Of a stretch of DNA of 36,295 nucleotides, positions 19,001 to 26,049 are shown in pieces. Source of the DNA: Campylobacter sp. MIT 21-1684. Lineage in GTDB: Bacteria > Campylobacterota > Campylobacteria > Campylobacterales > Campylobacteraceae. Where the stretch lies: assembly GCF_026241315.1 (NCBI RefSeq), contig NZ_JAPHNA010000015.1:1-36295 (forward strand), in the 5' to 3' direction. A model generated the notes under the pieces. The model saw nothing but the letters and a program-made list of their open reading frames with translations. It had not been told where the DNA came from and made no database searches. Numbering within the stretch: the stretch's first letter is position 1; the number at the start of each line of letters is the position of its first letter. The position numbers and the translations under genes are program-made.

Positions 19001-20744
19001 TCTAAACTACGCAAACCCAAAGGATTATAATCCCAAAGAAAACAAACCCTTAGAGGAGAGCTTAGAGCTTACTCAAATCCCCCAAGATTCCCTAAGCACT
19101 GATTCTTTTATTTTTACAAGTCCAGAAATTGCAGTCTTAAAGGCAAAGATTGAGAAAATCGGCACACCGCTCAAAGATTGGGATATAAACATTTATCGTG
19201 GAATCTTGACAGGCTACAATGAGGCTTTTATTATAGATAGTGAGAAAAGAGCAGAGATTTTAAATGCGTGTGCTAATGATGAGGAGAGAGCTAGGACAAG
19301 TGAGCTGATTAAGCCTATTTTGCGTTGGAGGGATATTAAAAGGTATGGTTATGAGTGGGCGGGATTGTGGATTATCAATACACATAATGGCTACACAATA
19401 GACGATTCGTCTCTTGGCAGCTTTTGTCATTCTGAGCGTAGCGAAGAATCCCCTAATGATTCTAAAAGAGATATTTCGGGCAAAAGCCCTCAATATGACA
19501 AAGAAAAAATTAAAATCCCGCCCATTGATATAAACGAGTATCCAACGCTTAAAGCTTACTTTGATGAAGTGGCAAAAAGTGGTAAGCAAGGCAAGGGCAA
19601 AGGATTCTATAACCGAGATGATAAAGGCATAACGCCTTATAATCTTAGAAATTGTGCGTATTTGCAAGAATTTGCTAAACCTAAAATTGTATATAGTGAA
19701 ATCGTGCGTGAGCCACAATTTTATTTAGACAATGGCGAGTTTAAGTTTGGACATTTTTATGCAGAGGCAACAAGCTTTATTTTAAGTGGTAATAAAAACT
19801 TTAAAAGCTCCCTAGAATACCTTTTAGGGCTTTTGCATTCTAAGCTTTGCACTTTTGCCTTTAAGGAATTTTATGCAGGAGGGGGGCTTGGAGAGAGTGG
19901 CTACCGCTATAAAAAAGCCTTTTTAGAAAATCTCCCTATTCCAAAGCTAGATAAAAAGCAAGAAGCGGAGTTTATAGCAATCGTGCAAGAGATTATAGAG
20001 TGCAAAAAATCAAATGCAGTGTGCGGCACGCACCCAAAAAGCGTTGTCGGGGTGGAGGGAGAGTTTGAGAGGGAGGAGGGAGCGACTTCGCAATTCAAGC
20101 TCCTCCGCCCTCTCATAAAAGATACAAAACTTGAAAGTTTAGAATCTCGCCTTGATTCTTTGATTTATAAAGCTTATGGATTAAGTGAAAATGAGATAAA
20201 CTTAATTGAATCTGAATTTAGCAAACAAGAGAGAGAGAGAGAGAGAGAGAGAACAGAAATAATTGAGAAGCTTTATCATTTATTGAGGGAATTTGCGATT
20301 TATCGCTCAAGCACAGCACAATATCAAGGCAAGATTATGTGGAATAGAATCTCAAATGAACTTTGTTTCTCTTATGATGAGATGGGGCATTATATTTTAG
20401 ATTCTATGTTTATGATTACAAGTGAAAATGAGTTTTTGACCAAATATCTTTTATCGGTGCTTAACTCTAATATTTCAAAACATTGGATAAAAAATAATGC
20501 TGCAACTTTGGGCGAGGGAGTTTATGGGGCTAAAATTTATATAGAAAAACTGCCAATTCCGCAAATCACAAAAACAAACCAAAAAATCGCAAATAATATT
20601 ATCGCTTTAGTAGATAAGATCCTAGAATCTAAGGCAAAAGATTCCACCTTTGACACAAGCGAACTAGAATCCCACATTGATTCTTTAGTGTATCAACTCT
20701 ATAATCTCACAGAAACAGAAATACAAATTATAGAATCCAAATAA
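16095..20744 (+). CDS. Phase-variable Type IIG restriction-methylation enzyme with an extra C-terminal half-domain
   Basis: A 1549-residue single-chain restriction/methylation/specificity enzyme. The N-terminal nuclease has D75, E89 and K91 (IDLAIYE, then IFETKS). The methylase has motif I VCDPSVGSGHFLVSA (about 535) and motif IV DLVIGNPPYIRQEE (about 860). Specificity regions follow. A first domain ends at about 1377 with LDSLIYKAYGLSENEINLIES, the usual end of such enzymes. The (GA)12 tract then joins on a second half-specificity domain ending LVYQLYNLTETEIQIIES. A G10 tract sits at codons 102-105, and two palindromic inserts interrupt the specificity part. Frequent GATTCT/AGAATC and higher GC than neighbours suggest a Helicobacter-like donor. 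Confidence 0.92.
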   Translation: MHYKFIKLQDFLSNYNLLYPTQEALKGFKQSLETYFKTLQKAVENKESEEHQKNILRDFLSQTFAYNCNTKGRIDLAIYEDSTPKVIFETKSLNAQKDEFIGGGAKYTLEFKALYESILYYLRESLTHKNNNLSFILLTNTRDFYCIDAKEFVQFAKHKEIQKAFKNCEHKEGNDTSTQKFYDELKLLLPSLDSTLAFTHFRLEASVLAQDLHTSLLPLIYQALNPAVLLKRKSYIDANTLNVGFYNELLYILGLEEQSQNGKVLIKANETKNTLLDTLCTAFAYDKDRDFESASKLITTWNNRLLFLRLVESMLLSFKHISKPFLNADCLPTFATLNTLFFDVLAKEESKREAHIPQSLSSIPYLNSSLFDKTPLELQGKEIARLDSKPLVLYQDSILYKDKTLSKSFNLNAQDSTLPLLEYFFAFLHAYNFTTTAQDIQNHIKINYDKLINSAVLGLVFEKLNGYKEGSFYTPSFITSWVCKQSLQKVILEKFNTAKNWQCADLEALKHKLNKLTDSKEGYKETNSIFDTIRVCDPSVGSGHFLVSALNELILLKFQLQILCDEHFERLKDITLSIENDEILVRDSHNAPFTYTLPAHENIESHKIQKAFFFNKRKLIESCLFGVDINPNSCEITKLRLWIELLKYSFYKDIANKRLETLPNIDINIKCGNSLVSYMGIEENLLLHTSEQIKRYQKLESDYFNGFYRDKDAMIKKIEKVKQDLLNQHFEFKFKDSLENLKKECENYSKSYGDYAKESLGQHYKFIKNHISISGLFEQNLDEQMQEKAQKELEKLKSEHDKIFNLSKNFEWRIEFPKLLDTGLSKEQITHNNQQKQKGNFKNLYKDESGKFLGFDLVIGNPPYIRQEEIKELKPHLQKVFSIYKGTSDIYTYFFEQGYKILKKNGILSFITPNKWCRAGYGEPLREFLLESTKIHYYIDFNGVKVFESATVDTSILEFAKAKAERGHTLNYANPKDYNPKENKPLEESLELTQIPQDSLSTDSFIFTSPEIAVLKAKIEKIGTPLKDWDINIYRGILTGYNEAFIIDSEKRAEILNACANDEERARTSELIKPILRWRDIKRYGYEWAGLWIINTHNGYTIDDSSLGSFCHSERSEESPNDSKRDISGKSPQYDKEKIKIPPIDINEYPTLKAYFDEVAKSGKQGKGKGFYNRDDKGITPYNLRNCAYLQEFAKPKIVYSEIVREPQFYLDNGEFKFGHFYAEATSFILSGNKNFKSSLEYLLGLLHSKLCTFAFKEFYAGGGLGESGYRYKKAFLENLPIPKLDKKQEAEFIAIVQEIIECKKSNAVCGTHPKSVVGVEGEFEREEGATSQFKLLRPLIKDTKLESLESRLDSLIYKAYGLSENEINLIESEFSKQERERERERTEIIEKLYHLLREFAIYRSSTAQYQGKIMWNRISNELCFSYDEMGHYILDSMFMITSENEFLTKYLLSVLNSNISKHWIKNNAATLGEGVYGAKIYIEKLPIPQITKTNQKIANNIIALVDKILESKAKDSTFDTSELESHIDSLVYQLYNLTETEIQIIESK
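16398..16407 (+). repeat. G10 phase-variation tract
   Basis: Ten G residues encode Gly102-104 and the first base of codon 105. In Campylobacter such G tracts change length at high rate. At G10 the frame is open; at G9 a stop comes within five codons of the tract (RNIL then TAG), and at G11 within about a dozen. The tract is an on/off switch for the whole enzyme. Confidence 0.9.
19423..19502 (+). repeat. 80-bp palindromic insert (CHSERSEES type) in the Type IIG gene
   Basis: Ends TTTGTCATTCTGAG and CTCAATATGACAAA are inverted repeats. The segment is read in frame as CHSERSEESPNDSKRD and onward. The peptide CHSERSEES is a known translated signature of small dispersed repeats in several bacterial genomes. 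Sequence on either side (GLWIINTHNGY and IKIPPIDINEYPTL) would join normally without it. Confidence 0.7.
20067..20114 (+). repeat. GC-rich hairpin insert in the Type IIG gene
   Basis: GAGAGGGAGGAGGGAGC and GCTCCTCCGCCCTCTC are near-complementary arms around 15 nt. The surrounding ~100 bp (about 20020-20120) is much richer in G and C than the gene and encodes an atypical stretch (CGTHPKSVVGVEGEF and onward), between two segments that normally sit close together in Type IIG enzymes. Confidence 0.55.
20229..20252 (+). repeat. (GA)12 dinucleotide repeat, candidate phase-variable joint
   Basis: Twelve GA units encode ERERERER at about residues 1379-1386, right after the natural end of the first specificity domain. 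Gain or loss of one unit shifts the frame, and both other frames stop within about five codons. The repeat therefore decides whether the last ~160 residues are attached. Confidence 0.85.
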
Positions 20745-21003
20745 TGCTATAAAAAAAATACTTAAAAATAAATAATTTAGGATATTAAAATAATTTTTTT
20801 GTGCCATTTTGCGAATTATCACAAACATATTTCATAATTAAAGCTTTTTTTTTAAAAAAAGTCAAGTGAAATATCTCTAGTTTTTTGAACTTTATTGTAA
20901 AAAAGCCGAGCGGAAAGGAAGTGCTAAAATGTAAAATTTCATTTTTCAGCTGCTCCATAATTTTAGAAAAAATGAAAAAAATCAAGTCTTGCTAAAACAT
21001 ATT
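20745..21003. other. AT-rich non-coding gap at the phage remnant edge
   Basis: No credible gene. It contains A and T runs and one GCCGAGC core like that of the hairpin at 23741. It separates the Type IIG gene from the left arm of the inverted repeat. Confidence 0.4.
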
Positions 21004-21207
21004 TTATTAATAGCTGATTTTTTTTAAAGTATTTCTTTTAAAAAATTAATATTAATTTAAGCTTTAAAAATTGCTCTCGTGTGGGCGGTTTGAAGTCAAG
21101 CGATGCAGGATTGCAACAGGTTTAAAACACATCTTGCTTTCCTTTTTAACATCAAAAGAGGACAAGTTGCAGAGCTTTCTTCCACAAGAGCTAGAAGAGC
21201 AAAGCGG
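21004..21207 (+). repeat. Left arm of a ~204-bp inverted repeat
   Basis: From TTATTAATAGCTGAT to GAGCAAAGCGG this is the reverse complement of 23383-23585. The only difference I see is 8 versus 7 T residues in one run. The arm includes the coding tail of a phage small gene (see 23343-23519), so one arm is a duplicated, rearranged copy. Confidence 0.9.
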
Positions 21208-21438
21208 TTTAAAACAATACAAATGAAAACTGCAAAAAATTGTTACGAGCTTACAATGATAAAAGTTCTGCTTTATTTATAAAAGATTTTAGAATAGAGC
21301 TAGAGCATTGTTACTTTAATCTCGTTTATACTTGCTATTATTTTATTAATAAAAAGAAAAGTTGTTTATTGCATTGCGAAAATATTGTTATCAGTGTAAT
21401 TTATGATGATATTGTCTATTCTTGCAAATATGATATAG

Positions 21439-21798
21439 TTTTATAATTATGATATTTTTGTTCTACTTGCTTCTTATTCTAAAACAAGAAGCAAAAGAGC
21501 CAATTTAAAAAACAAATTAGCAAACACAAGAAGTGTTATTTATCAATCTCCAAACTTCGCACTACTCCCTTATAACAAGCTTTTACAGGACGAAGGGTCT
21601 ATCGCCAAAAAGATTGACAACAGCATTATAGCACAATCTGCAAACGAAAGCATTTCTAGACGCGGGACAGACTTGCCTAGCTCACAAAGTGAAGCTGAAA
21701 AGACTACTTCAGCAAATGCAGAGGGCTATAGCACAATCTGCAAAACAAATCCTCAAGAATCCGCATTCGGCAGTAATTTTGACTTTACAAAGGATTAA
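21439..21798 (+). pseudogene. Phage structural gene 3' remnant
   Basis: An open frame without a start codon reads ANTRSVIYQSPNFALLPYN, then KLLQDEGSIAKKIDNSIIAQ, and ends FGSNFDFTKD. The composition looks like a real protein end. In Mu-like phages the gene after the large terminase encodes a portal protein, and this may be its tail, but I cannot confirm that. It faces the terminase tail to tail, so it belongs to a differently oriented phage piece. It carries an 18-bp direct repeat (21627-21644 and 21727-21744) exactly 100 bp apart. Confidence 0.4.
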
Positions 21799-21874
21799 AA
21801 CCTATTGACGAAACAATAAAAGCGGCATAAAAGTCTTATTTATCGAGTGTTTTTAAATCTTTTTAGTAAGTCTT

Positions 21875-23242
21875 TCACACATTCCACGCACTTTGATACA
21901 AAGATTTTAAACGTTGTTGATTTCTAGGTTTTTGTTCTTCCTTGTAAGGGCTTTTAACTTCTTCGTGGATCAAACAAGAAGCAATAGCATCTATACAATC
22001 ATCTTTTCTAAAAGGTTTTTCAGGGTTAAAAGAAAACAGCTCTTTTTTGATTTGTCCCAAACCATACGCATTTGAAAAAAAGACTAAATTACCGCTATTA
22101 TAATAAGGTTTCAACGCTTTAATCTTTTCTACTTTTGAGATATTTCTTAAAGCGCTGTATGCTTTTATAGTATTTGTTATTAAAGCTTTATTTTGCTTTT
22201 TTAAAAGCTCATTCACTCTAACAAGTTCTTTTAAAAGGAGTCTGTGTAAGATAATTCCACCACCTTCATTTTCAATATAACAGGTCGCATTTGGATAGCT
22301 GATTAAAGTCTGTATGATATGCTCGCAAGTTTTCTCCTCGTCCCAAATGCCATAAAAGCAATTTTTAACAACATATCTTATACTTTCTTTATAATTTTCA
22401 ACACCAATAACCACTAAAGCTCTATTATCAGCTCTTGAGTTTAAACTCATAGCATTATCGATAAAGATATACTCATTATTCTCACCTATATCATAGCTTG
22501 GTATCTCTTTAAAATTGCAAGGTTCAAAAAAACCGCTTTCACTTGCTTGAGGTTCTTGTTGATATTGGGTAGAAAACTCATCAATTCCCATTTGAAGTTT
22601 TAATTTTAAAAGCTCCTGCTTATCGTGTCTTGCTTTAAAAAGTGGCTCCTCTCTTGCTCTTGTGTAGCTAAAATCAAGCACTTTATATTCACACTCATCA
22701 GTGTTTAATGCTTCAAGTTTGATAATTTTCCATTGTGCTATAAGCTCTTTGCTAAAATGTCTCTCATCAAGTAAAAAACCGCACAAATCCTCAAAACCGA
22801 GTCTTTGCATTAGTATAGTTATATTGCTTTCATTATTTTGCAACCTGCTTAAAACACTCTCTTTGAAGTTTTGATTAACAGCGTCTCTTTCTATTTTGCT
22901 ATTCATAGCACTCACTTTGATAGGATCATCGATTAAAATACTATCAGCGTGAAAGCCTGTTATTGCCGATTTCAAAGTTGTTACAAAAAGTCCACCGCCT
23001 TCTCTTAAAACAAACTCGCTTGAATTATCTTGTAAAAACTTCATTTCACCAAAAACATTTTTATAAAATGGACTCTTTAGCAAATCCCTTACTTGATTGC
23101 TAATTTTTCTACAAAGCTCATCACTATAAGAAATGTATATGAATTTTCTTTTTTTATCTCTACCCAAAGCCCAAGCAATAAAACTTCTCGCTATGGTTTC
23201 AGTTTTGCCATAACTTGGTGGCATATTCAGCTTCTCTTTCAA
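21875..23242 (-). pseudogene. Phage terminase large subunit, 5' end broken
   Basis: A 455-codon open frame for most of a Mu-like terminase, the motor and nuclease that package phage DNA. Walker A-like MPPSYGKTET lies at residues 7-16, Walker B SILIDDPI at 101-108, and the nuclease half starts around YIFIDNAMSLNSRADNRALVVIG. The frame has no good start: TTG at 23242 is only the first usable codon, and an in-frame TAG lies at 23275-23273. Upstream coding (CLEKNKQAKEYLFERE) continues in another frame that stops inside the gene. The N-terminus was therefore lost by deletion or frameshift. No portal or capsid genes follow, so it is a relic. Confidence 0.8.
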
Positions 23243-23342
23243 AGAGATACTCTTTTGCCTGTTTGTTTTTTTCTAAACAATTTCGCAAATTATGTAGTGA
23301 GTGAAAAGCCCACAGCGAGTTTGCATAGCCTTAAGATTTGCT

Positions 23343-23519
23343 TTATCGGTTATTCTCACAAACTAAATCAATATTGCCATTGCCGCTTTGCTCTTCTAGC
23401 TCTTGTGGAAGAAAGCTCTGCAACTTGTCCTCTTTTGATGTTAAAAAGGAAAGCAAGATGTGTTTTAAACCTGTTGCAATCCTGCATCGCTTGACTTCAA
23501 ACCGCCCACACGAGAGCAA
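23343..23519 (-). pseudogene. Tail of a phage small terminase-like gene
   Basis: A 58-codon frame ends LQSFLPQELEEQSGNGNIDLVCENNR in two blocks (SFLPQELEEQ, then SGNGNIDLVCENNR). It lies directly before the terminase on the same strand, where Mu-like phages keep a small DNA-binding packaging gene (DUF1804 type). The 5' part is missing because the frame stops just outside TTG 23519. Most of it lies inside the inverted repeat. Confidence 0.4.
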
Positions 23520-23585
23520 TTTTTAAAGCTTAAATTAATATTAATTTTTTAAAAGAAATACTTTAAAAAAATCAGCTATTAATAA
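23383..23585 (-). repeat. Right arm of the ~204-bp inverted repeat
   Basis: Reverse complement of 21004-21207 with one T fewer. This arm runs on into the intact coding context (SGNGNIDL) beside the terminase, so it is likely the original and the left arm the copy. Confidence 0.9.
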
Positions 23586-23740
23586 TAATCGAATAAGAGA
23601 TACAATCTTGTAAAAAGGTGTATTATCATTCAATTTTAGATATATTTGGCACAAACAAGACACAAACTTATTAAAGTACTTTGGGTCAATATACCCCAAT
23701 TTATAACTTATAAAATCCTAAAAAATAAAAGTTTAAGTAT

Positions 23741-23762
23741 TTAAAAAAGCCGAGCTTTTTAA
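23741..23762. terminator. AAAAAGC-CGA-GCTTTTT hairpin
   Basis: A short stem with A runs on one side and T runs on the other, the form of a bidirectional terminator. It lies 41 bp before the 223-residue gene. Confidence 0.45.
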
Positions 23763-23802
23763 GTATAAAAAAAAGAAATAGAAATGTGGAGAATAGTGAT
23801 AA

Positions 23803-24474
23803 ATGAGAGTAATTAAAAGAGATTTTGTTGATCCAAATACTTTATCTTACTGCGACAAAAGAAGACTTACTTCAGGAAAAGCTTATTTTTTGCTTGATAA
23901 TAATGGCCAAATTTTTCAAGCGGGAAAGCAATGTGCCAAACAACATAGCCAAACTGATTTAAGCTCTGTGCCTGATTTAACTACTTCTCTTCTCGTAAAT
24001 TTTACAAAAGATAAATGCAACTCCTCCTCTTCTCATTCACCCACTGGGCAACAAAAACCAAATAAAAAATCTCAAGCTTTAACTTATTTGCTGTTAAGAG
24101 AGGAAAAATTAAAAGAGTTGGGTTTTGAAAATATTTCATATAATAAGCTCCAACCTTACTATCAAGAATATAAAAATAACTATGACTTATCCGAAGAAGC
24201 AATAAATCATATTAATAATATTCTAAACTCCCCAAATATACCTAAAAAATTTTCTTTATCCAATCTTTCTACCTGCTACGCTTACTATTACAAAATGCAA
24301 AAGGCTTTACAGCACTTAAGTCAAGAAAATATTGAATACATTAATGATTTATTGCAATATTTAAAGATACACTATCATCTTACAGATAAACAAATTGATG
24401 CATTAGCTAAATGGTTTGAACATATTGATTGCAAAGAAATAAGAGAAGCAAAGCTCAAAAAATTTTGTATTTAA
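23803..24474 (+). CDS. Hypothetical protein, 223 residues
   Basis: I do not recognise the family. The N-terminal ~50 residues (RDFVDPNTLSYCDKRRLTSG, then AYFLLDNNGQIFQAGKQC) have spaced Cys and Gly residues that suggest a small metal-binding or nucleic-acid module. A Ser/Pro-rich linker follows at about residues 65-90, then a helical, charged C-terminal domain with YKNNYDLSEEAINHINNIL. The frame is intact and the codon use is like the host's. GGAGA upstream (AATGTGGAGAATAG) is a fair ribosome site. It converges on the ImmA-like gene within the phage remnant island. Confidence 0.6.
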   Translation: MRVIKRDFVDPNTLSYCDKRRLTSGKAYFLLDNNGQIFQAGKQCAKQHSQTDLSSVPDLTTSLLVNFTKDKCNSSSSHSPTGQQKPNKKSQALTYLLLREEKLKELGFENISYNKLQPYYQEYKNNYDLSEEAINHINNILNSPNIPKKFSLSNLSTCYAYYYKMQKALQHLSQENIEYINDLLQYLKIHYHLTDKQIDALAKWFEHIDCKEIREAKLKKFCI

Positions 24475-24542
24475 TTAATTTTGAATGTTGTTGAAATTTT
24501 ATTTTCATATTCAAAGCAATTAGGCTTTTATCTGCCTCTCTG

Positions 24543-25094
24543 CTAAAAAGGATACCTATAATCTTTGCTAATCAATCCTATATTTTGCAATCTATGAAAA
24601 GCCGCTTGTTTTGAAACTTCAAACTTTGTAGCTATCAGCATAATAGCTTCTTTAGCACTTAAATGAGGGTTATTCTGTCTTTCTCTCTCAATGAAATTTT
24701 CCAATGCTTTTAAAGGCATAAGAAGTTTGGCAGCAAATCTATTCGCTTTTGTTTCTATACCACCATAGGCATTGCCACGATAGAGTGTCTCATATTTATC
24801 AATGATAGGGTTATCTATTTGGGGCAAAACATCGTTTGCTAAATGTCCAAGCTCGTGTGCAAGGGTAAATCGCTGTCTTGCTTCACTTTTGATCGGATTT
24901 ATCCAAATTTCTGGCTCATTGTTTTGATTAATACTAATTTGTCCCTCTGTATCAAGCTTATCATAATCAAGAGTTGTCTTAACGCTAAGATTTAGCTTTC
25001 TTGCAATATCAAAAGGGTTAAATGGTGGCTCTTTCATTTCAAGGATTTTTAAAATCTCATAAGGAGTTTTATTTTTTATTTCAGTCCAATTCAT
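24543..25094 (-). CDS. ImmA/IrrE-family metallopeptidase
   Basis: A 183-residue protein with the zinc protease motif RFTLAHELGHLAND (HExxH), followed by the family's ANRFAAKLLMPLKAL and the C-terminal winged-helix-like block FEVSKQAAFHRLQNIGLI. Members such as ImmA cleave phage or ICE repressors, and IrrE cleaves a stress repressor. No repressor gene is adjacent; instead its start overlaps by 4 bp the stop of a membrane protein gene, with which it is probably co-translated. Its likely target is therefore unclear. Confidence 0.88.
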   Translation of the reverse strand: MNWTEIKNKTPYEILKILEMKEPPFNPFDIARKLNLSVKTTLDYDKLDTEGQISINQNNEPEIWINPIKSEARQRFTLAHELGHLANDVLPQIDNPIIDKYETLYRGNAYGGIETKANRFAAKLLMPLKALENFIERERQNNPHLSAKEAIMLIATKFEVSKQAAFHRLQNIGLISKDYRYPF

Positions 25095-25435
25095 TTTAAA
25101 CCTCCTATGTTGGATTGCTCTTGTTTTTCATCTACCAATCTATCCATTTTATCACTTATGTGTATATCCACCATTCTTTCAAACTCTTGTTTAAAGTTAT
25201 TATTTTCTAAGATTTTATTGATAAAATCATTCCTCATTTGTTCATTATTGGCTATTTTATCTAAAATATTATGGGTAGTTTCTTCAATCAATCTTTTCTT
25301 GTCTCTATTGTAATAAATTGTTAAACTTATAGTAATTGCAGCAATGATGAGGGCAGCCACCACAATAATAAGATTTGCATAAGACATATAAGAGTTAGCC
25401 AAAGCAATCACATCTGTATTTATACCATTTTGCAT
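25091..25435 (-). CDS. Single-span membrane protein with coiled-coil tail
   Basis: A 114-residue protein: residues 21-42 (ANLIIVVAALIIAAITISLTI) form one membrane helix, followed by a charged helical cytoplasmic part ending in QEQSNIGGLK. Its stop overlaps the ImmA-like start by 4 bp (ATGA type). I do not know the family. The coupling suggests it is a substrate, anchor or regulator of the protease. Confidence 0.65.
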   Translation of the reverse strand: MQNGINTDVIALANSYMSYANLIIVVAALIIAAITISLTIYYNRDKKRLIEETTHNILDKIANNEQMRNDFINKILENNNFKQEFERMVDIHISDKMDRLVDEKQEQSNIGGLK

Positions 25436-25550
25436 TTACTACCTTTTGTTTTTTAAATCTTAAGCAAAAAAATCTAAAATATTGCTTTAAACTATAATAA
25501 ATATAAATTTTTCCCTTTGGTTTCCCAAAAAAATCATTGATAGAGAATAG

Positions 25551-25910
25551 AAACGATTTTATATCAATCAAACTTGCTATTTTATCCCACGAGATGACAA
25601 GTATTTATGTGCGATTTTAAACTCAAAATTGATTTATTTTTATATGAAACAAATCGCCTCAAATTTAGGCGATGGCGCATTTAGATGGATAAAGCAGTTT
25701 ATAGAAAAACTCCCTGTGATAGAGCAAAATAAGACAAATAAGCAAAAAATTGCAGAAATCAAAGCTTTGGCTTGTCAAATTATTGAATTGAGGCAAAATG
25801 GGCAGGATATAAATGTGCTAGATTCTAAGCTTGATACAATGATTTATGAACTCTATGGACTAAATGAAAATGAGATAGCACTTATAGAATCTGCTTATAA
25901 TTTTGTTTAA
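25551..25910 (+). pseudogene. 3' remnant of another Type IIG enzyme
   Basis: The open frame from 25551 (after TAG) reads CYFIPRDDKYLCAILNSKL, then FRWIKQFIEKLPVIEQ, and ends YELYGLNENEIALIES. This is the C-terminal half of a Type IIG specificity domain, similar in plan to both ends of the 1549-residue enzyme (ENLPIPKLD and EKLPIPQI). No start, methylase or nuclease part is present. A usable ATG exists at 25644, so a short peptide of ~90 residues could still be made. Confidence 0.75.
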
Positions 25911-26018
25911 TATAATTGCTACAATCTTGATGATGTTTGGACTTTATTGCACAGATAAACCCTAACACTCACAATAAATTCTACTTAAAACATTGCGATA
26001 AACTTGTGTTTATTATGT

Positions 26019-26044
26019 TAGAATACTTTCAAAAATGAAAGTAT
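26019..26044 (+). promoter_or_regulatory. hisB -10 box and overlapping palindrome
   Basis: TAGAAT (26019-26024) merges into the perfect palindrome ATACTTTCA-AAAA-TGAAAGTAT (26023-26044). The core CTTTCA/TGAAAG, its place on the -10/start region and the GAAAG that serves as ribosome site match the hisG upstream site. It could be a shared operator. Confidence 0.55.
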
Positions 26045-26049
26045 TAGCA

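Noticed and set aside
20785-20985. 66-codon minus-strand frame after the Type IIG gene
   Set aside because: Built on A/T runs (Phe/Lys-rich) with no good start; likely chance.
21240-21446. 68-codon plus-strand frame between repeat arm and phage remnant
   Set aside because: Cys/Tyr-rich, no ribosome site, and no protein-like pattern; probably chance in AT-rich DNA.
21004-23585. Insertion sequence or composite transposon
   Set aside because: No transposase, and no target duplication evident; the repeat contains phage coding sequence instead.
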